DNA from: Desulfosporosinus shakirovi
GTDB taxonomy: Bacteria; Bacillota; Desulfitobacteriia; Desulfitobacteriales; Desulfitobacteriaceae
Length of the DNA stretch: 64,000 nucleotides
Direction of reading: 5' to 3'
NCBI RefSeq assembly: GCF_020595055.1
Contig: NZ_JAJDOO010000007.1
Location: 83,162-147,161, forward strand
Part shown: positions 9,492 to 17,665 of the stretch, piece by piece
How positions within the stretch are numbered: the stretch's first letter is position 1
Layout of the letters: each line of letters begins with the position of its first letter
The notes under the pieces: model-generated
The model's database searches: none
The model's input: only the letters and a program-made list of their open reading frames with translations
What the model was told of the DNA's origin: nothing
Made by a program: the position numbers and the translations under genes

Positions 9492-11870
9492 TTAGTCTCG
9501 AGTCGCAAGGATTTCAACATAGGGAAGTGATTTTATTTTGTAGTATGCTCTGCTTTGGGCCACTAAAACAGAAAAGGCAGTTCCTGCAGCCGCGCCCAGC
9601 AAAGCCATGGGTGGAAGGTCTGCCGGAAGAGAGTACATATCATTGCTCATTGATTGTGCCATACTCATGCTTAATCCATAGGCCATCGGTATTCCAAGTA
9701 GAATTCCAAAAGCATATAAGGCCCATTGTTCTGAAGTGATCACTCGCAATACCTCTCTTGGTGTCATTCCTAAGACACGGAGAGACGCTAATTCTCGTTT
9801 CCGTTCCGAGAGAGAGATGATACTAGCATTATAGATAAGGGCAAATCCGCAAAAGCCGCCGAGAATAGCGAGCAACCAAACCGTAAAACCAAACGATTCC
9901 ATCATTTTTTGGATCTTAGCCCCCGTATCCTTGAGAGATTCGATTGAGGAGACGTTACTGGCATTTTGATATTTGCTTTTCATGGATCCTATTTCAGCAG
10001 AATCCATCTGTATTAACATCGAAGTACTTATTTCCCCTTGCCTTAGAAATCGTTGTAATTCTGTGTCCTTCATAAAGGCATTAAGTCCAACATATTGAGG
10101 GACTACCCCTGTGACCAGTAAGTTTTCACCCTTTTGACTGAGAGTTTCTCGCCGCAAGGGACTTTCTACATAGATGATATCTCCCACTTTGACGTTTAAA
10201 GATTTAGCTAAATGTTCTGATAGCAAAACTCCATGGTGAGGAACCTCCAAGCGACGGCCGCTTTTATCCAGAATGTTATAGAGTGTCGACTCTTCAGAGA
10301 GGCCCATCAATGCCACGTCTTTCTTTAACCAACCGCATCTCAAAGAAGCAGGCACTTCCAGTACAGGTTCAACTTTAGACACCCCTGGGTCATGTGCGAG
10401 GGCGAATTTCACTGCCCCAGCAGGGGAAGGTTCAGTTAACTGTAATTTGACATCATAGGTTTGAACTTGTTCCAGCTGGACCACTGTTAGTAAGTCAGTC
10501 ATATTCTGCATTGACCATGAAACTGTCATTAAACTATAGACTACCGCGATCCCTATGACGTTAAAGAGACTCCTGGTTGGTGTTCTAAAAACATCCCGAA
10601 TACCCATCTGGGCTTGAGAGGAGAGAGTTTGCCAAAACCACGTGAATTTTTCGATTAAAGTTTTGCGCGCAGTCCCTGGTGCCGGGGGTCTCATGGCTTC
10701 GGACGGTTCCAAGCGCAAAATATCCAGACTCCCTTTCACCCCACTGAGTACGCTAAAGACGAACGCCAGCGCTAGACTGAAAAAGAGGTATTTAAGGGAG
10801 AATTCGCTTTTAAGGCCAGGCAAAGCAAAGAATTCTTTGTACATCATGGTTAAGGGAAACGAAAGAGCAACTCCGGATAATCCTCCAAGCAATCCCCCTG
10901 TTGTCCCAATAACCACGGGGTAGGTCAAATAATGTAAGACAATCTCTCGATCCGTAAAGCCAAAGGCCTTAAGTGTCCCGATTGCCACCCTTTGCTGTTC
11001 GATCAGTCGACGCAACATTGTATACAGAATAATGGCCGCAACCCCCAGAAACACAACAGGAAGAGTTTTTGTCATAGTTCGAATTTGTTTAATTTCACTT
11101 GTTAGAATGGCGTGACTCGTTTGATCCTTACGAGGGACAATACTCCGGACTCCATAGGGTTTTAACTCGGCTTGGAGACTATCCTTCACCGAATCAAAGC
11201 TAACTCCGGGTTTCAGAGTTATCACAATATCATTGACTTGTCCTTTTTCCTTGACCAGTGCTTTAAGTGTGCTTAAGGGAACATAGGCTATCCCAAATTC
11301 TTCAGCTGATGGATAAATGTCTTGGGCATTTCTCATAATGTAAATGAACTCTGGGCTTTGCGCAGTTCCCGTGATATATAAGGAGACCTGATTTCCATCA
11401 ATACTAACGTCAATTGAATCTCCTAACGACAAATGATTTGCCACTAAGAATTTTGGGTCTACGAGGATTTCTGGTTGGTTTTCGTTCGGAAGTTGCCCCT
11501 CGATAAGCTGAATCAGGTTAATTTGAGGGACATTGGCCTCATTCAGAGTGACCATTTTCAAGTATCGATTAGAGTCCTCTTGTTGGTCTATCACACGAAC
11601 TTCTTTGACAATCCGTCCTGCGGCTTGATCAATCCCAGGCAGGAACGTAAGCGAGTTTACTTTGTTTTCAGGATACCCTGTCACAGTGATAAATCCGTCG
11701 GCGAAGTTTGTTTCCGCATAAAAATCTTGCTGTGCCTTATCCATACTTTCCACTGCAATGGACATCGAGGTATAGAGGAGTAAGCCTAAGGCAATGACCA
11801 TGATACAAGCGAGATAAATCCCAAAATTTTCTTTGATATCTCTCCATGTCTTTCTTCTAAGCATTACCAT
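9492..11870 (-). CDS. ABC transporter permease with two FtsX/MacB domains
   Basis: 792 residues. It has an N-terminal membrane helix, a large extracytoplasmic domain (about 45-260), three helices of a first FtsX domain (about 265-380), a short linker, a second helix/extracytoplasmic domain (about 420-660) and a final FtsX domain with LRVLGMTPREVLRV, the coupling-helix type motif. The layout is the Gram-positive duplicated MacB-like permease. The ATG at 11870 overlaps the ATPase stop by 7 bp, and GAGGAG is 5 nt upstream. It probably exports an antimicrobial peptide, lipid or drug in a mechanotransmission mode with the adjacent HlyD-like protein. Confidence 0.85.
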   Translation of the reverse strand: MVMLRRKTWRDIKENFGIYLACIMVIALGLLLYTSMSIAVESMDKAQQDFYAETNFADGFITVTGYPENKVNSLTFLPGIDQAAGRIVKEVRVIDQQEDSNRYLKMVTLNEANVPQINLIQLIEGQLPNENQPEILVDPKFLVANHLSLGDSIDVSIDGNQVSLYITGTAQSPEFIYIMRNAQDIYPSAEEFGIAYVPLSTLKALVKEKGQVNDIVITLKPGVSFDSVKDSLQAELKPYGVRSIVPRKDQTSHAILTSEIKQIRTMTKTLPVVFLGVAAIILYTMLRRLIEQQRVAIGTLKAFGFTDREIVLHYLTYPVVIGTTGGLLGGLSGVALSFPLTMMYKEFFALPGLKSEFSLKYLFFSLALAFVFSVLSGVKGSLDILRLEPSEAMRPPAPGTARKTLIEKFTWFWQTLSSQAQMGIRDVFRTPTRSLFNVIGIAVVYSLMTVSWSMQNMTDLLTVVQLEQVQTYDVKLQLTEPSPAGAVKFALAHDPGVSKVEPVLEVPASLRCGWLKKDVALMGLSEESTLYNILDKSGRRLEVPHHGVLLSEHLAKSLNVKVGDIIYVESPLRRETLSQKGENLLVTGVVPQYVGLNAFMKDTELQRFLRQGEISTSMLIQMDSAEIGSMKSKYQNASNVSSIESLKDTGAKIQKMMESFGFTVWLLAILGGFCGFALIYNASIISLSERKRELASLRVLGMTPREVLRVITSEQWALYAFGILLGIPMAYGLSMSMAQSMSNDMYSLPADLPPMALLGAAAGTAFSVLVAQSRAYYKIKSLPYVEILATRD

Positions 11871-12568
11871 GATATCTCCTCAGGGCAAAGTGGTTTTTCT
11901 ATGACTTTGACATCATCAAGTAATCCGTCCTTCAAATAGAAAACCCTATTCGCCATTTTGGCAATTTCTACATTATGCGTAATGATGATCACAGTCTTAT
12001 GGTATTCACGATTTAATTTTTGCAAGGCTTTTAAAACCTGAATACCTGTTTGAATATCTAAAGCCCCCGTCGGCTCATCACAAAGGAGAAGTTCAGGGTT
12101 TTTAACGATGGCACGTGCAATAGCAACCCGTTGTTGCTGTCCTCCGGAGAGTTGGGACGGGAAATGATCTGACCAATTCTCCAGGCCAACCTCACGCAAG
12201 ATGTCTGATACAGAAAGAGGATTTTGAGCAATTTCCACAGCTAGTCTTACATTTTCATAGGCTGTGAGATTTGGCATTAAGTTGTAGTTTTGAAAGACAA
12301 AGCCCACTTCATTACGGCGGAAAAGTGTAAGCTCTTGGTCATCAATCTCATGAAGCGGTTGTTCTTTGTAATAAAGCTCACCCGTCGATGCCTGGGTCAT
12401 TCCACCGATAATATTTAATAACGTAGTTTTCCCGGAGCCGCTTTGGCCTAAGACGACAATAAATTCCCCATAAAATATTTGGAATTTTATTCCTTTCAAT
12501 ACTTCGATTTCCACTTCACCTGTGCGATAATGCTTGCGAAGGTCTTTTCCTTCCATAAGAACATCCAT
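11864..12568 (-). CDS. ABC transporter ATP-binding protein, MacB/LolD type
   Basis: About 234 residues. It has Walker [10 protein letters not shown], signature LSGGQQQR, Walker [13 protein letters not shown] and the H-loop ITHN. GGAGG lies 8 nt before the ATG at 12568, which is a better start than the upstream GTG at 12577. It energises the FtsX permease encoded next (7-bp overlap) and follows the TetR gene by about 12 bp, so repressor and pump form one operon. Confidence 0.9.
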   Translation of the reverse strand: MDVLMEGKDLRKHYRTGEVEIEVLKGIKFQIFYGEFIVVLGQSGSGKTTLLNIIGGMTQASTGELYYKEQPLHEIDDQELTLFRRNEVGFVFQNYNLMPNLTAYENVRLAVEIAQNPLSVSDILREVGLENWSDHFPSQLSGGQQQRVAIARAIVKNPELLLCDEPTGALDIQTGIQVLKALQKLNREYHKTVIIITHNVEIAKMANRVFYLKDGLLDDVKVIEKPLCPEEISW

Positions 12569-12580
12569 CCATCTCACCTC

Positions 12581-13234
12581 CTAGACATGTGAATTAGTCT
12601 CCAATTCTGAACCGTACATTCCATACTTCAATATTTCCATGTACTCCATATACTCTGCCATAATCTTATCGTAGTCTTGGAACATCTCATGTTCCTTGCC
12701 TTTATAGTCCTTGAGATACTTTTCTCCAAGTGCCCCTAGAAAAAGTATAATTATTTGAATCGCCTTAGAAGGTACTACTCCGTTTCGGAACTTTGAATAA
12801 TCAATATCCTCAAAAAACGTCGGCATATATTCTTTGGAGGCTTGGATATATTTTTGTTCAATCTCAGAGCGTATGTCGTCAGGTGGACTTGCAAGTGCTT
12901 CCATAAATAGTTTAACAATATAGGGATATTTCTGAGCGATCTTAAACTTGATCACACCCAGTTCACTAAACCTTTGAAAGATGTCCTTTGTCTCTGTTAA
13001 GGGATATTTCGTAAATTCTCCCATCATTACCTGCATGCAGTGATCTAGCATATAGAAAAATAGACTTTTTTTATTGTTAAAGTAATGAAACAAAATCCCT
13101 TTAGAAATGCCTGCTTCTTTGATAATTGAATTAGTTGAGGCTTTATCATATCCTTTATCTGCAAATTCATGGATACATACATCTAAAATTTTTTTCTTTT
13201 TTTCTTCATTTAGATTTTCAAAATTATCGTACAA
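12581..13234 (-). CDS. TetR-family transcriptional regulator
   Basis: 217 residues from TTG 13234, which lies 6 nt after AAGGAGAG; the more upstream TTG at 13252 includes that ribosome-binding site in its coding sequence and is unlikely. The N-terminus has the TetR helix-turn-helix (IHEFADKGYDKASTNSIIKEAGISKG cut across residues 20-45, ending in LFHYFNNKKSLF). The C-terminal domain is variable and probably binds a ligand. It is first in the efflux operon, with a strong dyad just upstream, so it very likely represses its own operon until the pump substrate appears. Confidence 0.88.
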   Translation of the reverse strand: MYDNFENLNEEKKKKILDVCIHEFADKGYDKASTNSIIKEAGISKGILFHYFNNKKSLFFYMLDHCMQVMMGEFTKYPLTETKDIFQRFSELGVIKFKIAQKYPYIVKLFMEALASPPDDIRSEIEQKYIQASKEYMPTFFEDIDYSKFRNGVVPSKAIQIIILFLGALGEKYLKDYKGKEHEMFQDYDKIMAEYMEYMEILKYGMYGSELETNSHV

Positions 13235-13276
13235 TGTGATCTCTCCTTGCAAGACTGCGCTAGAATGATAGGATTA

Positions 13277-13335
13277 TACACTGGGTTTGACCACTTGGTC
13301 AATAGCTTTTCGCCCAAGTGGTCAAACCTAGTGTA
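13277..13335. promoter_or_regulatory. Nested inverted repeat, probable TetR operator
   Basis: Two 22-nt arms of a large imperfect inverted repeat (13277-13298 and 13314-13335) each contain part of a smaller dyad. The left arm holds TTGACCA-CT-TGGTCAA (13287-13302), a perfect 7+7 palindrome typical of TetR sites. It lies 43 nt ahead of the TetR start. The arms read TACACTGGGTTTGACC... and ...GGTCAAACCTAGTGTA. Confidence 0.7.
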
Positions 13336-13439
13336 TTACTCCAGTTAAATTGCTGGAGTACAGGACATTTCCGTTACTTTCACATTGCCTTTTTACCCAA
13401 GTTATTACCATGCGTGACGCATCTATAGAAAGCCAACAC

Positions 13440-13580
13440 TCAGCTTCAGGCTCGGGCTAAATAACTAAAGAAAACTTGGCTGGCACCCACGAAGACACGG
13501 CTCTGTGTTCGCACGTGTTAACTTAGCGGAGAAGCCTCGCGAAGGCGGCAGCCTTAGTTGTACTTATAACTTTCTGACAG
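13440..13580 (-). repeat. Copy of a dispersed hairpin-rich repeat
   Basis: On the minus strand this stretch shares the blocks CAACTAAGGCTGCCGCCTTCGC and GCCAAGTTTTCTTT (each only approximately) with the two units at 43660-43815 and the short piece at 51705-51735. It codes for nothing obvious. The whole 13360-13742 gap otherwise shows only hairpins (for example 13338-13359) and the terminator. Confidence 0.5.
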
Positions 13581-13586
13581 TATAAA

Positions 13587-13616
13587 AAAGCAGGGACTGT
13601 CCCCTGCTTTCCCTGC
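13587..13616 (-). terminator. Terminator-like hairpin
   Basis: AAGCAGGG and CCCCTGCTTT pair around a short ACTGT loop. In the leftward direction it is followed by TTTTTT, so it would stop leftward transcription arriving from the right; rightward it lacks a T-run. Confidence 0.55.
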
Positions 13617-13742
13617 TCAACAAAAAGTGCTAACCTTATGTTTTTTGATATAGTATATATTATTACAGTAAAATTTTCAGGCTAAAGATACCTTTACGTG
13701 GAAATAACTAAATGATAGGTAAACCTAAAGGGGGCTAAACGC

Positions 13743-14288
13743 TTGGAAGAGATATTTTCGCCCAACAGCATCATAGACTTAGGTCCTGTCGACTTGGTGA
13801 TTGTACCGCAGTTAGATTCTGCTCCAAATGTTATACCGCTAAAAGTTTATGAACGAGAACACTTTTTTCTCAACCCTAATCCAGCTGTTAACCAAAATCA
13901 AATAGCAGTATACTCTATTTGTTCGAGTTGCTTTACCCAAGCGGTTGCCGAAATCCGCGATCTATATGCTGGATGGTCCAAAATCGATAGAACTGAGCCC
14001 ACAAAACTGATTGGTATTCATAATCAAAATCCGAACACCCTTTATATCCAGTTTTCTCTCGGAGAACGTTATTTTATCTATAAACGTTGCCTAACATTAA
14101 ATAGAGACATGGTTTACGAAGAATTGTTTGGCAAGAAGCATAACCTGAGCAGACGTTCTCTAAACAGTGAGGATGAACAGTATCTCATCTCTAGGCTTAG
14201 GTTTATGCCAAAGGCAAAAAATGCAATTAGCTTTTATGCTTTTAAAGTTCACATCCGAACCCGAAGACATTTTGCATTTTCTCATTAG
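13743..14288 (+). CDS. Uncharacterised protein
   Basis: 181 residues, no family recognised. It starts at TTG 13743 with AAAGGGGG 8 nt upstream. It is soluble-looking, with no signal peptide or membrane segment. One paired cysteine motif CSSC occurs near residue 60, and the C-terminal third is basic (KKHNLSRRSL ... HIRTRRHFAFSH), which could mean nucleic-acid binding, though that is a guess. It stands alone between repeat-rich non-coding stretches, suggesting accessory DNA. Confidence 0.55.
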   Translation: MEEIFSPNSIIDLGPVDLVIVPQLDSAPNVIPLKVYEREHFFLNPNPAVNQNQIAVYSICSSCFTQAVAEIRDLYAGWSKIDRTEPTKLIGIHNQNPNTLYIQFSLGERYFIYKRCLTLNRDMVYEELFGKKHNLSRRSLNSEDEQYLISRLRFMPKAKNAISFYAFKVHIRTRRHFAFSH

Positions 14289-14338
14289 CCAACCCGCTTT
14301 CCTCACCGCAGGATGTAGCTTTAGTCGCACTTATGATT

Positions 14339-14521
14339 AGAAAGTATATATTAATAAGTTATACTTTCTGTCCCTGAAAGTGAACTCGTCCAGCAAAGCT
14401 GAACATCAAGACTTCGGTGGGGGGAGTCTACCCCGAAGTAGAATAAGGAACACCCATTTGAAGAAGTGGGTGTCGCGGAATTGATTAATTTCCATGCATT
14501 GATGGTGCCGTTTTGGCATGG
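14339..14521 (+). ncRNA. Highly structured non-coding segment, possible IS200/IS605-type remnant or ncRNA
   Basis: Five successive inverted repeats in under 200 nt: AGAAAGTATA/TATACTTTCT (14339-14369, perfect 10-bp arms), ACTTCGG/CCGAAGT (14411-14439), ACACCCA/TGGGTGT (14450-14473, perfect), GGAATT/AATTTCC (14477-14493) and CCATGC/GCATGG (14492-14521, with inner TGCC/GGCA). The density is far above the surroundings. It could be the two ends of a deleted IS200/IS605-like element (which end in subterminal hairpins) or an expressed RNA. No transposase is present. The strand is a guess. Confidence 0.4.
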
Positions 14522-14588
14522 AGGTCTATTCGGAAAGCTACAAATCACTTAGTAGCAGCTGTTCCCAGTTGCCACTGAGTCTTTAACC

Positions 14589-15629
14589 TTACAAGCCAAA
14601 CCACATAAGGGTAAAGAAAGATACTGTCGATACTGCTATTGAAGCAATGATCATTGCCAGAAGGGGACGCATTGCTCTAGTCCGCAAACTTGACAGATGG
14701 ACATTAAGGCCTAACCCAACCATAGCCGCTGCTAGCAAAAAAGTAGATGCTTTGGAAATATCGTTTAGAACATAATCTGGAATCGGCAGATAAGTTCCCA
14801 TTAAACTTGTCATTATGAATCCTGCCAGAAACCAGGGAAAGGGTGCGCTTTGATTACCATTACCCTCTCCTTTGCGCTTCATCCAAAATGAAAGGATTAG
14901 GCTTAAGGGGATCAGTAAGAATACTCTGCCAAGCTTGGCTAACAACCCCATCGCTAACACATCCGGGCCGGCTGGCATAGCGGCGGCTGCCACATGAGCT
15001 ATCTCATGTAAACTGACACCGCTCCAGACACCGTATTGAACAGCACTCATAGGTAAAAATGGCATCAAAAATGTATAGGTTAAAGCAAAGACTGTTCCAA
15101 TTAAGGCAATAATACCGGCGCTGATTGCAGTATCTTCGTCATTTGCTTTTAAAATCGGAGATACTGCTGCAATTGCTGCGGCTCCACACACTCCTGTCCC
15201 GATTCCAAGAAGCAAAGAGAGGTTGAGGTCTGCTTTAAACAACTTTGCCAATAACATAGTCGTTGTTATCGCAATAACAATCGTCATTGCGTCATAAACA
15301 AGAAGCATCCCGCCCTTATGAATAACCATATCAATATTAAGCTTGAATCCATAAAGTACAATGGCAAAACGCATCAGGTAACGCGCAGAAAACTGAATCC
15401 CTTCGCGAATACTCTCCGGATATCCAATAACATTTCGATAAATAACGGCAATCAAGATAGCACTTAGCATTGCTCCGATTCGATTGATTCCCGGTAAGAC
15501 TGCCAGCCATGTACCGGAACCGGCAACAACCATTGTAAATAAAATTCCAAGTATAAAACGGTTCCGTCTTTCCTGATCTATCACTAAAGCTTCTTGAAAG
15601 CTTAAATCCACCTTTGCTTGAAACCACAT
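14589..15629 (-). CDS. YeiH-family (UPF0324) putative anion/sulfate exporter
   Basis: 346 residues with about ten membrane segments. Family signatures are FAIVLYGFKLNIDMV, the glycine-rich LLLGIGTGVCGAAAIAA and SLHEIAHVAAA. YeiH-type proteins are suggested to export sulfate, sulfite or taurine-derived sulfonates and are usually encoded beside a LysR regulator, as here. GAGGAGG lies about 10 nt before the ATG. In a sulfur-cycling anaerobe a sulfite/sulfate role is plausible but unproven. Confidence 0.82.
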   Translation of the reverse strand: MWFQAKVDLSFQEALVIDQERRNRFILGILFTMVVAGSGTWLAVLPGINRIGAMLSAILIAVIYRNVIGYPESIREGIQFSARYLMRFAIVLYGFKLNIDMVIHKGGMLLVYDAMTIVIAITTTMLLAKLFKADLNLSLLLGIGTGVCGAAAIAAVSPILKANDEDTAISAGIIALIGTVFALTYTFLMPFLPMSAVQYGVWSGVSLHEIAHVAAAAMPAGPDVLAMGLLAKLGRVFLLIPLSLILSFWMKRKGEGNGNQSAPFPWFLAGFIMTSLMGTYLPIPDYVLNDISKASTFLLAAAMVGLGLNVHLSSLRTRAMRPLLAMIIASIAVSTVSFFTLMWFGL

Positions 15630-15865
15630 TTTCCGTAGGCCTCCTCATCATTCTCTATAGTCCTTTTCTCTTCTAAAGGACTGAGTTTCTATCTAAAACT
15701 ATAGAATGATAGAGGTAATGGAGCAATATAGGTTCCTGAAGGCAATCATTAGGAATACATATTATTCGCTTTTCCAGAGTTATTGTATTATAATGTAGTA
15801 CTTCCTTGAAGTGCACGAACATAAAAAACCGCAATATTTTTCCATAGTTAAATGAGGTGTAAACA
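15630..15865. promoter_or_regulatory. Divergent promoter region of the yeiH-like and lysR genes
   Basis: Holds a hairpin AGTCCTTT/AAAGGACT (near 15658-15681) inside larger arms TCATTCTCTATAGT/ACTATAGAATGA. A TATTATAAT-like -10 (near 15787) faces the LysR gene. LysR proteins normally bind in such divergent gaps; the dyad is a candidate site. Confidence 0.5.
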
Positions 15866-16789
15866 ATGATTGTCGATCCCTTAAAAATCTTTGTAACTGT
15901 TGCAGAGCTTAAGAATTTTTCTCGTGCCGCTGAAGAACTGTATTTATCTCAACCCAGTGTTAGCCTGCAGATACGCAATCTAGAAAATGAGCTTGGCTCA
16001 AAGCTCATTAATCGCTCACCGAAACATTTAGAGCTTACTCAATCAGGTGAAATACTCTATAGTTTGGCAAAACAGATATTACAACTGTATGAAAAGGCAA
16101 AACAAGATATTAACGAGTTAACAACCACTGTTACAGGATCACTCAAGGTTGGTGCCAGCTATACGATTGGTGAGTATATTTTACCTTTTGCATTAGCAGA
16201 ATTTGCCACTCAATTTCCAAATGTAGATATTGATGCATCAATCGCTAACACTGTGGAAATCACCCAAGCTGTACGATCTAATCATTTAGACTTGGCACTT
16301 GTGGAAGGTGAGGTCAATCATCCAGACCTTGACATTCAAGCTCTGATGGATGACGAGATCATTTTAGTTGTCCCTAACCAACATGCTTTGGCGAGACTTC
16401 CCATTGTCACAGCTGATCACCTTCAAGACCGAGTATGGATTCTTAGAGAAAGTGGGTCTGGAACTCGAGACTTTAGTGACAAGTTGATTAAGGATTGGAA
16501 CATTAACGTAAAAAAATCCCATATCTTTGGGAGCAGCCAAGCCGTTAAGCAGGCAGTCATTGCAGGTCTGGGGATTGCACTTGTCTCAAGCTGGATAGTG
16601 CGTAAAGAATTGGCGGCCAAAGAATTAACAGCGATCCGAATTAAAGGGAAGCAGCTAATTCGTACATTTTCCATAATAAGACTGAAAAACAATGAAATGT
16701 CCAAGGCTATGAACGTTTTTACTGAAAACCTTCTCTCACATGACCTTATCTCTTCGCTTATTTATAATAATCCTTCCGTACTCGATTGA
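15866..16789 (+). CDS. LysR-family transcriptional regulator
   Basis: 307 residues. The N-terminal winged helix (FVTVAELKNFSRAAEELYLS, QPSVSLQIRNLENELG) is followed by a periplasmic-binding-protein-like effector domain (about 90-300). Similar to YwfK/CysL/YeiE-type regulators of sulfur metabolism and of yeiH. It is divergent from the YeiH-like gene, so it probably activates that transporter. AAATGAGGTG lies 9 nt before the ATG. Confidence 0.88.
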   Translation: MIVDPLKIFVTVAELKNFSRAAEELYLSQPSVSLQIRNLENELGSKLINRSPKHLELTQSGEILYSLAKQILQLYEKAKQDINELTTTVTGSLKVGASYTIGEYILPFALAEFATQFPNVDIDASIANTVEITQAVRSNHLDLALVEGEVNHPDLDIQALMDDEIILVVPNQHALARLPIVTADHLQDRVWILRESGSGTRDFSDKLIKDWNINVKKSHIFGSSQAVKQAVIAGLGIALVSSWIVRKELAAKELTAIRIKGKQLIRTFSIIRLKNNEMSKAMNVFTENLLSHDLISSLIYNNPSVLD

Positions 16790-16808
16790 AGAATATTGAA
16801 TCTGTAGG

Positions 16809-16862
16809 AAATGAGCCATGCCCCTAACAAAAAGATGTTTTTGTCAGGGCATGGCTCATTTC
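16809..16862. terminator. Long bidirectional terminator hairpin
   Basis: Arms of about 15 bp (AAATGAGCCATGCCC / GGGCATGGCTCATTT) around an inner stem ACAAAAA/TTTTTGT sit between the convergent lysR and metallo-hydrolase genes. Confidence 0.8.
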
Positions 16863-16871
16863 TTACTATTC

Positions 16872-17423
16872 TCACTTATAATAGCAGATATGTCCATCTG
16901 AATGCCCCTGTGTCAAGATAACCTGGTAATCCAAATCCCCTATACTTACCATTTGACCCGCTTTTAAGGTTTTCAACTCTGCCTGTGGAGATGTAAAACG
17001 AATTATATCATTTACGGAACCCATTGTTTCTTTGACTATATCATTAAGCATGCCATTTTCTCTAAACAAAGTATCTAAAGCATCAAAGCTATTTTCACTT
17101 TTCCAATAGTGTTTTATCAGTTCGGCATCGATCTCCCCGATATAAACCGGAGCACCAGAAAAGTTCTGAAGCCATCCCGAACATCCATAATGGTTCGGAT
17201 GAAAATGTGTAAGATAGATACCTTTAATATCTGTAGGCTTAATGGAGTGTTCCTTAACAAATTGCATCCATCCTTCAACTGTGTCCTCTCGACTAAGACC
17301 CGCATCAATAAGCCACCAGCCCAGTGATCCTTTTACTGCATAACAGTTGACATGATTTAACCTAAATGGCAAGGGCAATTTTACTTTATAAATCCCTAGA
17401 GCTTCGTAAATCACCATCATCAC
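16872..17423 (-). pseudogene. C-terminally truncated metallo-beta-lactamase-fold hydrolase
   Basis: 183 residues with the N-terminal half of an MBL-fold hydrolase of the roughly 320-residue glyoxalase II-like class. The metal motif reads THFHPNHYG, with Asn where the family has Asp (HxHxDH), and the frame stops right after GHSDGHICYY, the second metal-histidine region. The rest of the family (about 130 residues) is missing; the terminator hairpin follows instead. Truncation plus loss of a metal ligand suggests a decaying gene. The upstream side has only a weak ribosome-binding site and a TTCT tandem repeat. Confidence 0.6.
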
Positions 17424-17574
17424 TTTCTTTCTTTCTTTCTTGTAGATTATATCAGAATAGTCTCACTGGTTATTCTTTATATTATTTCAAATACCTTCCA
17501 TTTAGTAAAAGCATCTCTATTTAAATATGAGGTATTATATATACTGTCAACATAAAATGTAAAAATATAAATTA

Positions 17575-17607
17575 TTGGATGTATTACACAATCATCCAAT
17601 TGGATGT
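17575..17607. promoter_or_regulatory. Candidate MocR binding site
   Basis: Two direct copies of TTGGATGT start 25 bp apart (17575 and 17600). The second is also half of the perfect 14-bp palindrome CATCCAATTGGATG (17593-17606). It lies about 60 bp before the aminotransferase start. MocR regulators characteristically bind direct repeats, and a MocR gene is second in this cluster. Confidence 0.45.
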
Positions 17608-17665
17608 TGTACGGTTGAAAACTCCCCCATATAATTAGCTAAAACTTGAATAGGGAGGAAAAAAT

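Noticed and set aside
14351..14548. Leftward 65-codon frame
   Set aside because: Runs across perfect hairpins and has no ribosome-binding site or family resemblance.
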